Shown here one piece after another: positions 33,177 to 39,765 of a stretch of DNA of 39,765 bases. Numbering within the stretch: the first letter of the stretch is position 1; the number at the start of each line of letters is the position of its first letter. The notes under the pieces were generated by a model. That model did not search any database. It saw only the letters and a list, made by a program, of their open reading frames with translations, and was not told where the DNA came from. The stretch comes from AP-15 sp035509615 (GTDB taxonomy: Bacteria > Pseudomonadota > Alphaproteobacteria > ATCC43930 > CGMCC-115725). The stretch lies in assembly GCA_035509615.1 (NCBI GenBank), contig DATJLK010000007.1, positions 1-39,765 on the forward strand, given 5' to 3'. A program made the translations under genes and the position numbers.

Positions 33177-34358
33177 TCATATTGGGTCGGGCAGGCGCAC
33201 AATGCCCTCGGCGGCGAGGCCGGCGATCGCGGCCGGGTCGAAACCAAGCTCGGCGAGGATCAGGTTCCCGTGCGCGCCGATTGCCGGGGCCGGCGCCATC
33301 GCCATATCGGCGGCGGCCGGGACACCTGGGGTCCGCGGGGTGCGGAATTGCCCCATTCCCGGCTGGTCAATCGCAATCGCCGCCGATGTCGCGATGATGT
33401 GCGGGTCGGTCAGCCAGTCATCAAAACCGTTGACCCGGTCGGCCAAGATGTCGGCGGCGCGCAGCCGGGAAAACCAGCCTGCGGTCGTATCGGTCTTGAA
33501 AATCTCGCCGATCGCCGCTTCCAACGGCGCGGCATGGCGAGCGCGCAGCGAGAAATCGGCAAAGCGCGCATCCGCGGCGAGATCGGGCCGGCCGAGTGCG
33601 GCGGCAAGTCGGGTGAACTGCTCTTCCTTGACGAGCGCGATCATGATCCAGCCATCCGCGGTGCGATAGGCGCCGGTCGGGACATTCAATGCCCGGGGCG
33701 CGCCACCTTCGAGGATGTGCTCGGCAAGCTTGTGACCCAGGATGGCTGCGGCGCACTGCGTCAGGCTGACCTCGAGCCGTCGGCCACGCCCGGTGCGCTC
33801 GCGCGCGTAGAGCGCCACCGCCAGCGACTGAGCGGCATAGAGCCCGGTCAAGGTGTCGATGATGATGGCGCCGACCCGGTGCGGGGCGCCGTCATTGCCG
33901 AGATTGACCGACATCAACCCCGAAAAAGCCTGCGCCACCGAATCGGTGCACGGCACCTGCACATAGGGGCCGTCCTGGCCGAAACCGCTGACCGATAAAT
34001 ACAAGAGCCGCGGATTGCGCGCGGCGAGCGCAGCATAGCCGAGACCAAGCCGGTCGGCGACGCCGGGCCGGAACCCCTCGATGACGATATCGGCGCGCCC
34101 CGCCAGTTTCAGGGCGATATCACGCGCCGCCGGCGATTTGAGATCGAGCGCCAGGCTCTTTTTGCCGCGATTGTAGTGCGCCGACATTGCGGTGTGCTGG
34201 CCGCCATATTGGGTGCCAAGCCCGCGCGACCAGTCGCCCTCGATCGGTTCGAGCTTGACGACCTCCGCCCCATGCATTGCCAGCAGCATCGCACAATAGG
34301 GTGCGGCGACCCCCTGTCCGAGATCGAGCACTCGCAAGCCGTCATATGCGCCATCCAT
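33177..34358 (-). CDS. Family III (CaiB/BaiF) CoA transferase
   Basis: 393 residues from the ATG at 34358 (GGTGG upstream; a longer frame to 34397 is weaker). Class III features: GLRVLDLGQGVAAPYCAMLL, GAEVVKLEPIEGDWSR, NRGKKSLALDLKSP, then the likely catalytic Asp in VGAIIIDTLTGLYAAQSL, and a C-terminal half with DGWIMIALVKEEQFTRLA. Enzymes of this family move CoA between carboxylic acids through an aspartyl intermediate. The acid is unknown. It lies 214 bases downstream of the UGSC selenoprotein gene on the same strand, with a strong hairpin between. Confidence 0.93.
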   Translation of the reverse strand: MDGAYDGLRVLDLGQGVAAPYCAMLLAMHGAEVVKLEPIEGDWSRGLGTQYGGQHTAMSAHYNRGKKSLALDLKSPAARDIALKLAGRADIVIEGFRPGVADRLGLGYAALAARNPRLLYLSVSGFGQDGPYVQVPCTDSVAQAFSGLMSVNLGNDGAPHRVGAIIIDTLTGLYAAQSLAVALYARERTGRGRRLEVSLTQCAAAILGHKLAEHILEGGAPRALNVPTGAYRTADGWIMIALVKEEQFTRLAAALGRPDLAADARFADFSLRARHAAPLEAAIGEIFKTDTTAGWFSRLRAADILADRVNGFDDWLTDPHIIATSAAIAIDQPGMGQFRTPRTPGVPAAADMAMAPAPAIGAHGNLILAELGFDPAAIAGLAAEGIVRLPDPI

Positions 34359-34390
34359 GACCACCCGCTCCCCAAAATCGTTCCGATCAC

Positions 34391-34410
34391 CGACCAACGG
34401 CGACCAACGG
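34391..34410. repeat. Short tandem duplication upstream of CoA transferase
   Basis: CGACCAACGG is repeated exactly, head to tail (34391-34400 and 34401-34410), 33 bases upstream of the CoA transferase start. It may be slippage or paired protein-binding sites. Confidence 0.8.
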
Positions 34411-34445
34411 CCCAGTCATCTGCGGCCAGGATTTTTGCCTGACCA

Positions 34446-34489
34446 ACGCGGGGACATTTGCGCTCGGCATGTTGCATCGGTCCCCGCGT
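34446..34489. repeat. Perfect 10-bp hairpin between selenoprotein and CoA transferase
   Basis: ACGCGGGGAC (34446-34455) pairs exactly with GTCCCCGCGT (34480-34489) around a 24-base loop. It lies 84 bases past the selenoprotein stop and 88 bases before the CoA transferase start. There is no T-run, so it may cap an mRNA end, attenuate readthrough, or be a DNA-binding site. Confidence 0.6.
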
Positions 34490-34572
34490 AGCCCGCGCAG
34501 TCGATAGATCATCGGCGCCGACCCGTCGACTGGCAACTCCCGCGGGAGCCTGTCCGCTGTCTCGGGCTGGCT

Positions 34573-35121
34573 TCAGGCGCGCCGGTCTCCCAGCCATCGG
34601 GCGACGCATTGGCCGACCCCCTGGTCGGCACGACGGTCGATTCCGGCGTCGCTCAAAGTGCTGAGCGGGTGGTCGATGACGACCGGCGAGAGATCGGGCA
34701 TACCGAGGGCGTCGCGCTGCATCAGCGCTTCGTGGAGAAATTCGGTAGTGACGATAACCGCCGTCGGGCGACCCAGGGCTTCGAGGCTGACAGCGTCATG
34801 CGTACAGCACGACGTGCACGAGCCTCAATCGCCGATCGCGGTCAGGACGATGTCGTTGTCGGCGGCGATCCGCTCGATCAGCGTCGGGTCGGCGTCTTTC
34901 GAAAAGCTTTCCTTGCGGTAGTAGTTGACCGCGGCGAGTGGCGCCTGCGCTTCGAGCCGCGCCACGATCTTGCGCAACAGCCGGCCGGCGTTCCATTTGG
35001 TGTTGTCGAGCACGCCAAGCCGTCGCCCGGTCAGATCACCGATTCTTGCGGCCAGTGGTGTTGCTGCCGCCTCGACCACGCCGCGCGGGTCAAAGACGAC
35101 CAGATCCGTCGTTTCTTCCAC
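34573..35121 (-). CDS. UGSC-family selenoprotein (in-frame UGA decoded as selenocysteine)
   Basis: 182 residues if the TGA at 34825-34827 is read as selenocysteine (U99). The GTG at 35121 has GGAG eight bases upstream. Before the TGA: LGVLDNTKWNAGRLLRKI and IAADNDIVLTAIGD, an alpha/beta domain. Across it: D-U-G-S-C-T-S-C-C-T-H-D (98-109), the hallmark of the UGSC family, with a U-x-x-C redox pair U99/C102. After it: EALGRPTAVIVTTEFLHEAL and LGMPDLSPVVIDHPLSTLSD to a stop at 34573, with third positions rich in G/C as in true coding sequence. A hairpin starts at the UGA (see SECIS). UGSC proteins are known from proteobacteria, but their reaction is not. A mutation of a Cys or Trp codon is the alternative. 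The protein should be cytoplasmic, as no signal peptide is seen. Confidence 0.88.
34782..34827 (-). promoter_or_regulatory. Candidate bacterial SECIS element
   Basis: In the mRNA the bases GAGGCU, beginning inside the UGA codon, pair perfectly with AGCCUC (37-42 bases after the UGA); the U of UGA can add a U-G pair. Inside, CGUGCA (5-10 after the UGA) pairs with UGUACG (19-24), leaving an 8-base apical loop CGUCGUGC that holds two GU steps. A hairpin starting at the UGA with a GU-containing apical loop is what SelB recognises in bacteria. The loop is slightly nearer the UGA than the commonly quoted range, so an alternative inner pairing (GCAC-GUC-GUGC) is possible. Confidence 0.65.
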
Positions 35122-35145
35122 TTTACGGTCTCCAGCAGAAGTTCG

Positions 35146-35161
35146 CCTGCCTACAGGCAGG
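35146..35161 (-). promoter_or_regulatory. Hairpin in the selenoprotein leader
   Basis: CCTGCC (35146-35151) pairs with GGCAGG (35156-35161), loop TACA, about 25 bases upstream of the GTG start. It may end transcription from the MDR gene upstream or affect the selenoprotein leader. No T-run is present. Confidence 0.4.
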
Positions 35162-35310
35162 AGTGATCGGCGGGCACAATCCCAAGGCCAGCGGTCCCCG
35201 GTCGGGCATCCGGCACCCGGATCGGCGGGTCCCGGCTATGTGCCAAGGAAGCGGGATCCTGCAGGACGGATCGGCTGCCCGCGCCGGCGGTCGGCCGGAA
35301 CCCGGCGCCA

Positions 35311-36237
35311 TCAGCGCACGATCAGCACGAGCTTACCCTGCAGGTGACGGCTTTCGCTGACCCGGTGCGCTTCGGCAGCCTCGGCGAGCGGATAGCGCAC
35401 GATGTGCGGCGGCCAGACCGCCCCCCTGTCATAAAGTGCCAGCATGCGTTCGAGATGGGCGCGGTCGCGGGCGACATTGGGGCGGAGTACCTGCACGTCC
35501 TTGCGCGCCGGCTGGAAACCCGCCGGTGCTGCGGCGATCCATACCAGCCGGCCGCCCGGTTTAAGCACTTCGTAGGAGCGCACCTGCACCTCGCCGCCGA
35601 CGGTGTCGAACACGACATCGCAGTCCCGCACCACCTTGGTGAAATCCTGGGTGTTGTAGTCGATCACCTTGTCAGCGCCGAGGCTTCTGACATAGTCGTG
35701 GTTACGGGCGCTGGCCGTCGTCAGCACCGTCGCACCCAGATACTTCGACAGCTGGATGGCAAAGCCGGCGACCCCGCCGGCCCCGCCCTGGATCAGGACG
35801 GTCTCGCCTTTCTGCAATCTGGCAGTGTCCTCGACCGCCCACAAGGCGGTCAGGCTGGTCAGCCCGAGTGCCGCCGCCTCGGCATGACCCAGCCGATCCG
35901 GTTTTTTGGCGATGATCGCCGCCTTGATCGCGAGCTTTTCGGCATAGCAGCCCTCAATGCCCTGGTCGGTCACCCCAAACACCGCGTCGCCGATCTTGAA
36001 GTCGCTGACACCCTCCCCGATGGCGCTGACCACGCCCGAGAAATCACGGCCGAGGATGTGCGGGAATTTGAGGTTGCTGTAGCCGCCGCTGCCGAGCCGC
36101 ACCTTGTAATCGGCAGCGTTGACGCTCGCCGCATGAACATCGACGACGACCTCGCTCGGCCCCGCGACCGGATCGGGCGCCTCGCCCAATTGCAGCATTT
36201 CCGGCCCGCCATGACCCTTCAGCAGCACCGCCTTCAT
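35311..36237 (-). CDS. MDR-family quinone oxidoreductase-like enzyme
   Basis: 308 residues from the ATG at 36237, preceded by GGAGG at seven bases. MDR fold: an N-terminal GroES-like part with VDVHAASVNAADYKVRLG and FPHILGRDFSGVVSAIGEG, then the NAD(P)-binding loop GGAGGVAGFAIQLSKYLGA and SLGADKVIDYNTQDF. No zinc-ligand cysteines of true alcohol dehydrogenases are seen, so a quinone or enone reductase type (NADPH-dependent) fits. It is followed on the same strand by the selenoprotein 190 bases on, and is divergent from the second LLM gene. Confidence 0.9.
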   Translation of the reverse strand: MKAVLLKGHGGPEMLQLGEAPDPVAGPSEVVVDVHAASVNAADYKVRLGSGGYSNLKFPHILGRDFSGVVSAIGEGVSDFKIGDAVFGVTDQGIEGCYAEKLAIKAAIIAKKPDRLGHAEAAALGLTSLTALWAVEDTARLQKGETVLIQGGAGGVAGFAIQLSKYLGATVLTTASARNHDYVRSLGADKVIDYNTQDFTKVVRDCDVVFDTVGGEVQVRSYEVLKPGGRLVWIAAAPAGFQPARKDVQVLRPNVARDRAHLERMLALYDRGAVWPPHIVRYPLAEAAEAHRVSESRHLQGKLVLIVR

Positions 36238-36368
36238 CACCCTTCCTCCCGGTAAACGACCTCGCTTGTCAGCCGATCGTAGCGCTTGCAGTGCGGGATC
36301 GCCAGAACCGTGGGCCGCGACTGCCGTACTGGCGCAGCAGGCAAAAATCGTGCACGAGCGGCGAAATT

Positions 36369-36384
36369 TGTGACAGACTTCACA
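36369..36384. promoter_or_regulatory. CRP/FNR-type palindrome upstream of second LLM gene
   Basis: TGTGA-CAGACT-TCACA is a perfect match to the TGTGA-N6-TCACA consensus of CRP-type regulators. It lies 62 bases upstream of the LLM start and about 130 bases from the divergent MDR start, in an AT-richer patch (AAATTTGTGA). Either gene could be the target. The regulator in this organism is not known. Confidence 0.6.
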
Positions 36385-36385
36385 T

Positions 36386-36415
36386 CAACCGCGGGCAACG
36401 CAACCGCGGGCAGCG
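36386..36415. repeat. 15-bp tandem repeat next to the CRP-type site
   Basis: CAACCGCGGGCAACG is followed at once by CAACCGCGGGCAGCG (one mismatch in 15). Each copy holds a CCGCGG palindrome, so two sites are spaced 15 bases apart, directly after the CRP-type box and 30 bases before the LLM start codon. Confidence 0.85.
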
Positions 36416-36445
36416 CGCGACAACGCCGGATACGGAGAAACGTCG

Positions 36446-37690
36446 ATGCAATTAATGTATTTCACCGAACAGCCGATGTCGGCCTATCCAGCCGAGGAGG
36501 GCCTCAAATTCGGCGCCACGGCGCTGATGTTTTCGAACAAATACTTCGATCCGGTGGCGGGCAGCCGGCTCTATAATGAATACCTCGAACATTACCTTTA
36601 TGCCGAGGAAATGGGCATCGACGGCATCATGCTGAACGAGCACCACAATGCGCCGTTCTGCATGCAGGCAAAATGCAACGTCTTTGCCGCGATCCTCGCC
36701 GGGGCCACAAAAAAGGCCAAGATCATCCTGCTCGGCAACCCGCTGCCGCTGGCTGAGAACCCGCTCAGGCTGGCCGAGGAATTGTCGATGATCGACATGA
36801 TCTCGCAAGGGCGGCTGGTTTCAGGCTTTGTCCGCGGCGGCGGGCAGGAGCAGCTCGCCGCCGGGGTCAGCCCGGCCTATAACCGCGAGCGCTTTCAGGA
36901 GGCGCATGATCTGATCGTCGCGGCGTGGACGCGCGAGGGGCCGTTCCGCTGGGAAGGGACGCACTATCAGCACCGCGTCGTCAACCCGTGGGCGGTGCCG
37001 TTGCAAAAGCCGCATCCGCGCGTGTGGATCCCGGGTGTCATCAGCCCGGAGACGATCGTCTGGGCGGCGCAGCGCGGCTACCCTTATATCGCGCTCAACA
37101 CGCCGGTCGAGCGCACGAAACAGATCTGGCAGATCTATGACAAGGTCGCCGAGGAGGCCGGTTTTACCCCCGGTCCCGACTACCACGGTATGCTGAAGCA
37201 GATCCATGTCGCCGAGACCGAGGAAAAAGCACTCGCCAACGCCGCGCAATTCCGCTGGATGCAGGGCGAGTTCACCGGTTTGGCTCATCCGGTGTGGAGC
37301 ACCCCTTCGGGCTATGGCAGTCCCGAGAACCGCCGTGCGTTTGTCGAGTTCGCCAGCGGACGATCGAAAAACCCGCGCTACCGGCCGGATCTTGAAAAGC
37401 AATTGCAGGAGTTGATGATCATCGCCGGCACGCCAAAGCAGGTCATCGCCAAATTGCGCATCCTGCTGGAAGAGACCCGGCCCGGCATTCTCGGCATGTG
37501 GGGCAATGACGGTACCGTCACCAACGAGGATTCCAGGACCTGCATCCGGCTGATGGGACAGGAGGTGTTCCCGGCGGTGCGCGAGATCGCCAAGGAATTG
37601 GATCTGAAGAGCCCGTTCGAAACTAACCAGCCGGTCAGCATCGATTACATGCCACACCGGCAGATGCCGGTACGCGCCGCCGCCGAATAA
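36446..37690 (+). CDS. LLM-class flavin-dependent oxidoreductase (second copy)
   Basis: 414 residues; ATG after GGAG. MQLMYFTEQPMSAY at strand 1, IMLNEHHNAPFCMQ with NEHH at 64-67, the SMIDMISQGRLVSGF segment, and QKPHPRVWIPGVISPET place it in the luciferase-like family with the same overall plan as the copy at 2975-4246. Cofactor (FMN or F420) and substrate are unknown. Its upstream region, shared with the divergent MDR gene, carries a CRP-type palindrome and a tandem repeat, so it is probably regulated. A terminator-like hairpin lies 25 bases past the stop. Confidence 0.9.
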   Translation: MQLMYFTEQPMSAYPAEEGLKFGATALMFSNKYFDPVAGSRLYNEYLEHYLYAEEMGIDGIMLNEHHNAPFCMQAKCNVFAAILAGATKKAKIILLGNPLPLAENPLRLAEELSMIDMISQGRLVSGFVRGGGQEQLAAGVSPAYNRERFQEAHDLIVAAWTREGPFRWEGTHYQHRVVNPWAVPLQKPHPRVWIPGVISPETIVWAAQRGYPYIALNTPVERTKQIWQIYDKVAEEAGFTPGPDYHGMLKQIHVAETEEKALANAAQFRWMQGEFTGLAHPVWSTPSGYGSPENRRAFVEFASGRSKNPRYRPDLEKQLQELMIIAGTPKQVIAKLRILLEETRPGILGMWGNDGTVTNEDSRTCIRLMGQEVFPAVREIAKELDLKSPFETNQPVSIDYMPHRQMPVRAAAE

Positions 37691-37714
37691 ACGGCTGCCA
37701 ATAGCTGCGGAGCG

Positions 37715-37740
37715 GCCCGCCTGGAGTATGCCGGGCGGGC
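37715..37740. terminator. Terminator-like hairpin after second LLM gene
   Basis: GCCCGCCTGG (37715-37724) pairs with CCGGGCGGGC (37731-37740; one T-G pair) around AGTATG, 25 bases after the LLM stop. The stem is strong but no T-run follows, so termination would be non-canonical. Confidence 0.45.
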
Positions 37741-37803
37741 GTCGCCAGCCCCTCGCTGCGAGGCTCGGGGTTGTGGTGATAGTCGTCGTCCCGTGGTGGA
37801 CCA

Positions 37804-37836
37804 GGGCCGGGGTCGAACAAGGGCCAGGGGTCGAAC
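37804..37836. repeat. Degenerate 17-base-period repeat
   Basis: GGGCCGGGGTCGAAC (37804-37818) recurs as GGGCCAGGGGTCGAAC (37821-37836) with one inserted or changed base. It lies in the gap between the LLM gene and the HTH gene, just outside either coding region. Its role is unknown. Confidence 0.6.
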
Positions 37837-37888
37837 CGGGCGGCCGGCGCCAGAGCGGCCCGATTTCACATCGCCAGGCGGGCGTTGT

Positions 37889-38251
37889 CTATCCGGATTG
37901 CGGTCCGCCGCGGCGATCATCGTACGACCGGCGGATCGGCGATGGCGGGACCAGCGGCTCCAGCGCGAACAGCCAGCGCATGCCGAAGGCAACACCGCGG
38001 CAGGCAAGGTGAACCGGCCGCAGCAACCGCCGGCGAACGAATTCGGTCGCGACCGTTCTTCCCGGACGGTGGTGAAGGCTCGCCATCCCGTGCCGGCGGA
38101 AATCGGCGACCCAGCCGGCGACGAGTGACTCGGGCACACCGGCCGCGGTGGCGGCGCTGGCAATCGTCCAGCCGTCGACGATGACCCGCTGCACAATTAC
38201 GCCGCGCTGCACCGCGGTCAGGGTATGGGGTTGAGACGAATGACTTTTCAT
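37889..38251 (-). CDS. Helix-turn-helix protein (IS481-leader-like)
   Basis: 120 residues from the ATG at 38251. Residues about 10-62 form a winged or simple HTH: LTAVQRGVIVQRVIVDGWTI, AATAAGVPESLVAGWVADFR and RHGMASLHHRPGRT. This matches the N-terminal DNA-binding part of IS481-type transposases, where a stretch like AAGV-x(2)-RTVRKWVDRF-x-x-GLAGL-x-DRSSRP occurs. No DDE catalytic domain follows; the last 50 residues (RWLFALEPLVPPSPIRRSYD) are unlike it. It could be a truncated transposase or a domesticated DNA-binding protein. The upstream GGAG is close to the ATG. Confidence 0.65.
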   Translation of the reverse strand: MKSHSSQPHTLTAVQRGVIVQRVIVDGWTIASAATAAGVPESLVAGWVADFRRHGMASLHHRPGRTVATEFVRRRLLRPVHLACRGVAFGMRWLFALEPLVPPSPIRRSYDDRRGGPQSG

Positions 38252-38291
38252 GCTCCGCCAACGCCCGGCCATAACGACAATTCCCCGCTGT

Positions 38292-39284
38292 TCAAGCTTT
38301 GAGATCGATGATGATGCGACCGCGCACTCCCCCGCTGAGAATCTTTGGCGCCAGTACCGGGACTTCCGTGAGCGGGACGATCTCGGTCATCCGGTCGAGG
38401 AGATCGAGCGGCAGATCATGCGCCAGCCGTTGCCACGCGGCGATGCGCTCGTCACGCGGGCACATGACCGAGTCGATCCCGAGCAGGTTGACGCCGCGCA
38501 GCAGGAACGGCAGCACCGTCGCCGGCAGATCGCTGCCGCCGGCAAGCCCGCAAGCGACGACGCTCGCGCGATATTTCAGCTGGGTCAGCACGGTGGCCAA
38601 AGTGGAACCACCGACCGCATCGACCGCCCCCGCCCACCGCTCGGTGCCGAGGGGACGCGCCGGCTTGGCGGCGAGTGCGGCGCGCTCGATCAGCTCGGCG
38701 GCGCCGAGCCCGGTCAGATAGTCGCGCAACTCGGGCCGGCCGGTCGACGCGGCAACGCGATGGCCGAGCCGCGCCAGCAGCGCGGTCGCAATGCTGCCAA
38801 CTCCGCCGGCCGCACCGGTGACGAGAACCTCACCCGCCCCGGCACGCAGCCCGTGCCGCTCCAGCGCCATGACCGCCAGCATCGCGGTGAAACCCGCGGT
38901 CCCGATCGCCATTGCCTGGGCAGCACCGAGACCGGCCGGCCGGCGCACCAGCCAATCGGACTTGACGCGTGCTTTTTCGGCATAGCCGCCCCAGTACACC
39001 TCGCCGACCCGCCAACCAGTCAGGATCACTGGATCGCCCGGGCTGAATTCCGGCGACGAGGAATGCTCGACCGTGCCCGCAAAATCGATGCCGGGAATGT
39101 GCGGATAATTTCGCACCAGACGGCCGATCCCCTGAAGGATCATGCCGTCCTTGTAATTGAGCGTCGAATATTCGACGGCGACGGTGACGTCCCCCGGCGG
39201 CAGGCTCGAATCATCGACCGCCTCGATCCGCGGCTCGACTTTTCCGCCCGCTTCGTGCAGCACCAGAGCCCGGAACGTCGCCAT
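38292..39284 (-). CDS. acuI: Acrylyl-CoA reductase (AcuI/YhdH-type MDR)
   Basis: 330 residues of the YhdH/AcuI branch of the MDR superfamily. The N-terminal part has EYSTLNYKDGMILQG, HIPGIDFAGTVE and GWRVGEVYWGGYAEKARV; the NADP loop is VLVTGAAGGVGSIATALLA; the end reads PKILSGGVRGRIIIDL. These match enzymes that reduce acrylyl-CoA to propionyl-CoA with NADPH, protecting the cell from this reactive intermediate and linking C3 substrates to propionyl-CoA. The gene is alone between the HTH gene and a thiolase gene. Closely related quinone reductases are the main alternative. Confidence 0.88.
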   Translation of the reverse strand: MATFRALVLHEAGGKVEPRIEAVDDSSLPPGDVTVAVEYSTLNYKDGMILQGIGRLVRNYPHIPGIDFAGTVEHSSSPEFSPGDPVILTGWRVGEVYWGGYAEKARVKSDWLVRRPAGLGAAQAMAIGTAGFTAMLAVMALERHGLRAGAGEVLVTGAAGGVGSIATALLARLGHRVAASTGRPELRDYLTGLGAAELIERAALAAKPARPLGTERWAGAVDAVGGSTLATVLTQLKYRASVVACGLAGGSDLPATVLPFLLRGVNLLGIDSVMCPRDERIAAWQRLAHDLPLDLLDRMTEIVPLTEVPVLAPKILSGGVRGRIIIDLKA

Positions 39285-39375
39285 GACGCCTCCCTACAGC
39301 AATATGATTTCGCCTGTCTTGACGGCGATCATATTCCGCAGCGCGGCTGCTGTTGTTGGTGCCGCAGCTTACCCG

Positions 39376-39765
39376 TCAGATGCGCAGCGGTTCGAGGATG
39401 CTGACAAAATTGGCGACCGCAGCACCACCCATATTCATGACCCCGGCGAGGCTCGCCCCCGGCACCTGGATGCCGCCAGCCCGGCCGGTCACCTGCATCG
39501 CCGCAAGTACGTGCATCGACACACCGGTCGCGCCGATCGGATGCCCCTTTGATTTGAGACCGCCGGACGGGTTGACCGGCAGCCGCCCGTCCTTTTCAGT
39601 CCAGCCTTCGAGGATCGCCCGCGCGCCCTCCCCTTTCGGCGTAAGCCCCATCGCCTCGTACTCGATCAGTTCGGCGATCGTGAAGCAGTCATGGGTCTCG
39701 ACGAGGTCGAGATCGTCGAGCGCCAGGCGCGCCTCGGTCAATGCCCGGCGCCAGGCGAGCGCCGG
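39376..39765 (-). CDS. Thiolase, C-terminal part (runs off the right edge)
   Basis: 130 codons up to the window edge; the frame continues past the TTG at 39741 (ALAWRRALTEARLALDDLDL). ETHDCFTIAELIEYEAMGL, then NPSGGLKSKGHPIGATGV and MNMGGAAVANFVSIL, match the C-terminal half of SCP-x/SCP2-type thiolases. The active-site His lies in GHPIGATG; the second, C-terminal Cys of degradative thiolases is replaced by NMGG, as usual in the SCP-x branch. The N-terminal nucleophile Cys is outside the window. It probably cleaves or condenses acyl-CoA thioesters. Confidence 0.92.
   Translation of the reverse strand, partial: PALAWRRALTEARLALDDLDLVETHDCFTIAELIEYEAMGLTPKGEGARAILEGWTEKDGRLPVNPSGGLKSKGHPIGATGVSMHVLAAMQVTGRAGGIQVPGASLAGVMNMGGAAVANFVSILEPLRI

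Noticed and set aside
34825..34827. The TGA as a simple nonsense mutation creating a pseudogene
   Set aside because: The frame stays open for 84 codons, the residue falls at the family's U position, the flanking G-S-C is intact and a hairpin begins at the codon; a mutation remains the formal alternative.
34609..35166. 185-codon open frame on the plus strand opposite the selenoprotein
   Set aside because: No ribosome-binding site or domain; it is the shadow of the UGSC gene and, if taken as real, would hide it.
1..39765. CRISPR arrays, tRNA or rRNA genes, prophage and complete insertion sequences
   Set aside because: No regularly spaced repeats, no cloverleaf-like segments in the gaps, and no transposase or integrase catalytic domains were seen by reading; this was not run through dedicated software.

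Overview
The window is GC-rich (about two thirds G+C by eye), with dense, mostly short-spaced genes on both strands. A SAM-II riboswitch upstream of metZ, a UbiK-type protein, HWE-family kinase features and a single-domain regulator with a FATGUY-like motif all point to an alphaproteobacterium, probably a soil or water heterotroph of the Rhodospirillales/Hyphomicrobiales type. There is no rRNA, tRNA, CRISPR array, phage block or intact insertion sequence.

Layout. Positions 1-1850 (minus strand) carry a housekeeping run: ubiK, a YbjN-like gene, proC and the start of a TetR-type regulator. Positions 2042-8740 hold a Tag-like DNA glycosylase, a flavin-dependent LLM oxidoreductase, a SAM-dependent methyltransferase, an exported animal-type haem peroxidase with its full set of haem-pocket residues, a CMD-family protein and an XRE regulator. 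Positions 8813-12026 hold a gene remnant, a YoaK-type membrane protein, a COG0523 GTPase directly downstream of a metallo-beta-lactamase-fold protein, and a small lipoprotein. At 12129-13515 lies a complete regulatory unit: promoter, SAM-II aptamer, intrinsic terminator, then metZ. Positions 13629-17177 encode a 1182-residue flavoprotein that joins a GltD-like half to a PyrK-like half, the same two modules that form NfnAB. Positions 17532-22449 hold a signalling island: a small helical protein, a CheB with a zinc ribbon, a divergent CheB-CheR-PAS-HWE kinase and its response regulator.

Positions 22640-28605 contain an HpaB-family flavin monooxygenase, an orphan amino-acid-type binding protein and a 1133-residue Tat-exported protein with a RIFT-barrel-like start. 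Positions 28900-33000 are housekeeping again (cysS, a TrmJ-type methyltransferase, a creatininase-family hydrolase, a small membrane peptide, an RMD1-type protein). The right arm (33177-39765) is catabolic: CoA transferase, selenoprotein, quinone-oxidoreductase-like MDR, a second LLM oxidoreductase, an HTH protein, AcuI-type acrylyl-CoA reductase and the C-terminal part of an SCP-x-like thiolase.

The main discovery is at 34573-35121 (minus). Conventional gene calling ends a 98-residue protein at a TGA. Reading that TGA as selenocysteine opens 84 more codons and creates the motif D-U-G-S-C-T-S-C-C-T-H-D, the hallmark of the poorly understood UGSC selenoprotein family. A nested hairpin begins at the UGA itself, as expected for a bacterial SECIS element. 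No selA, selB, selC or selD gene lies in the window, so the decoding machinery must be elsewhere in the genome.
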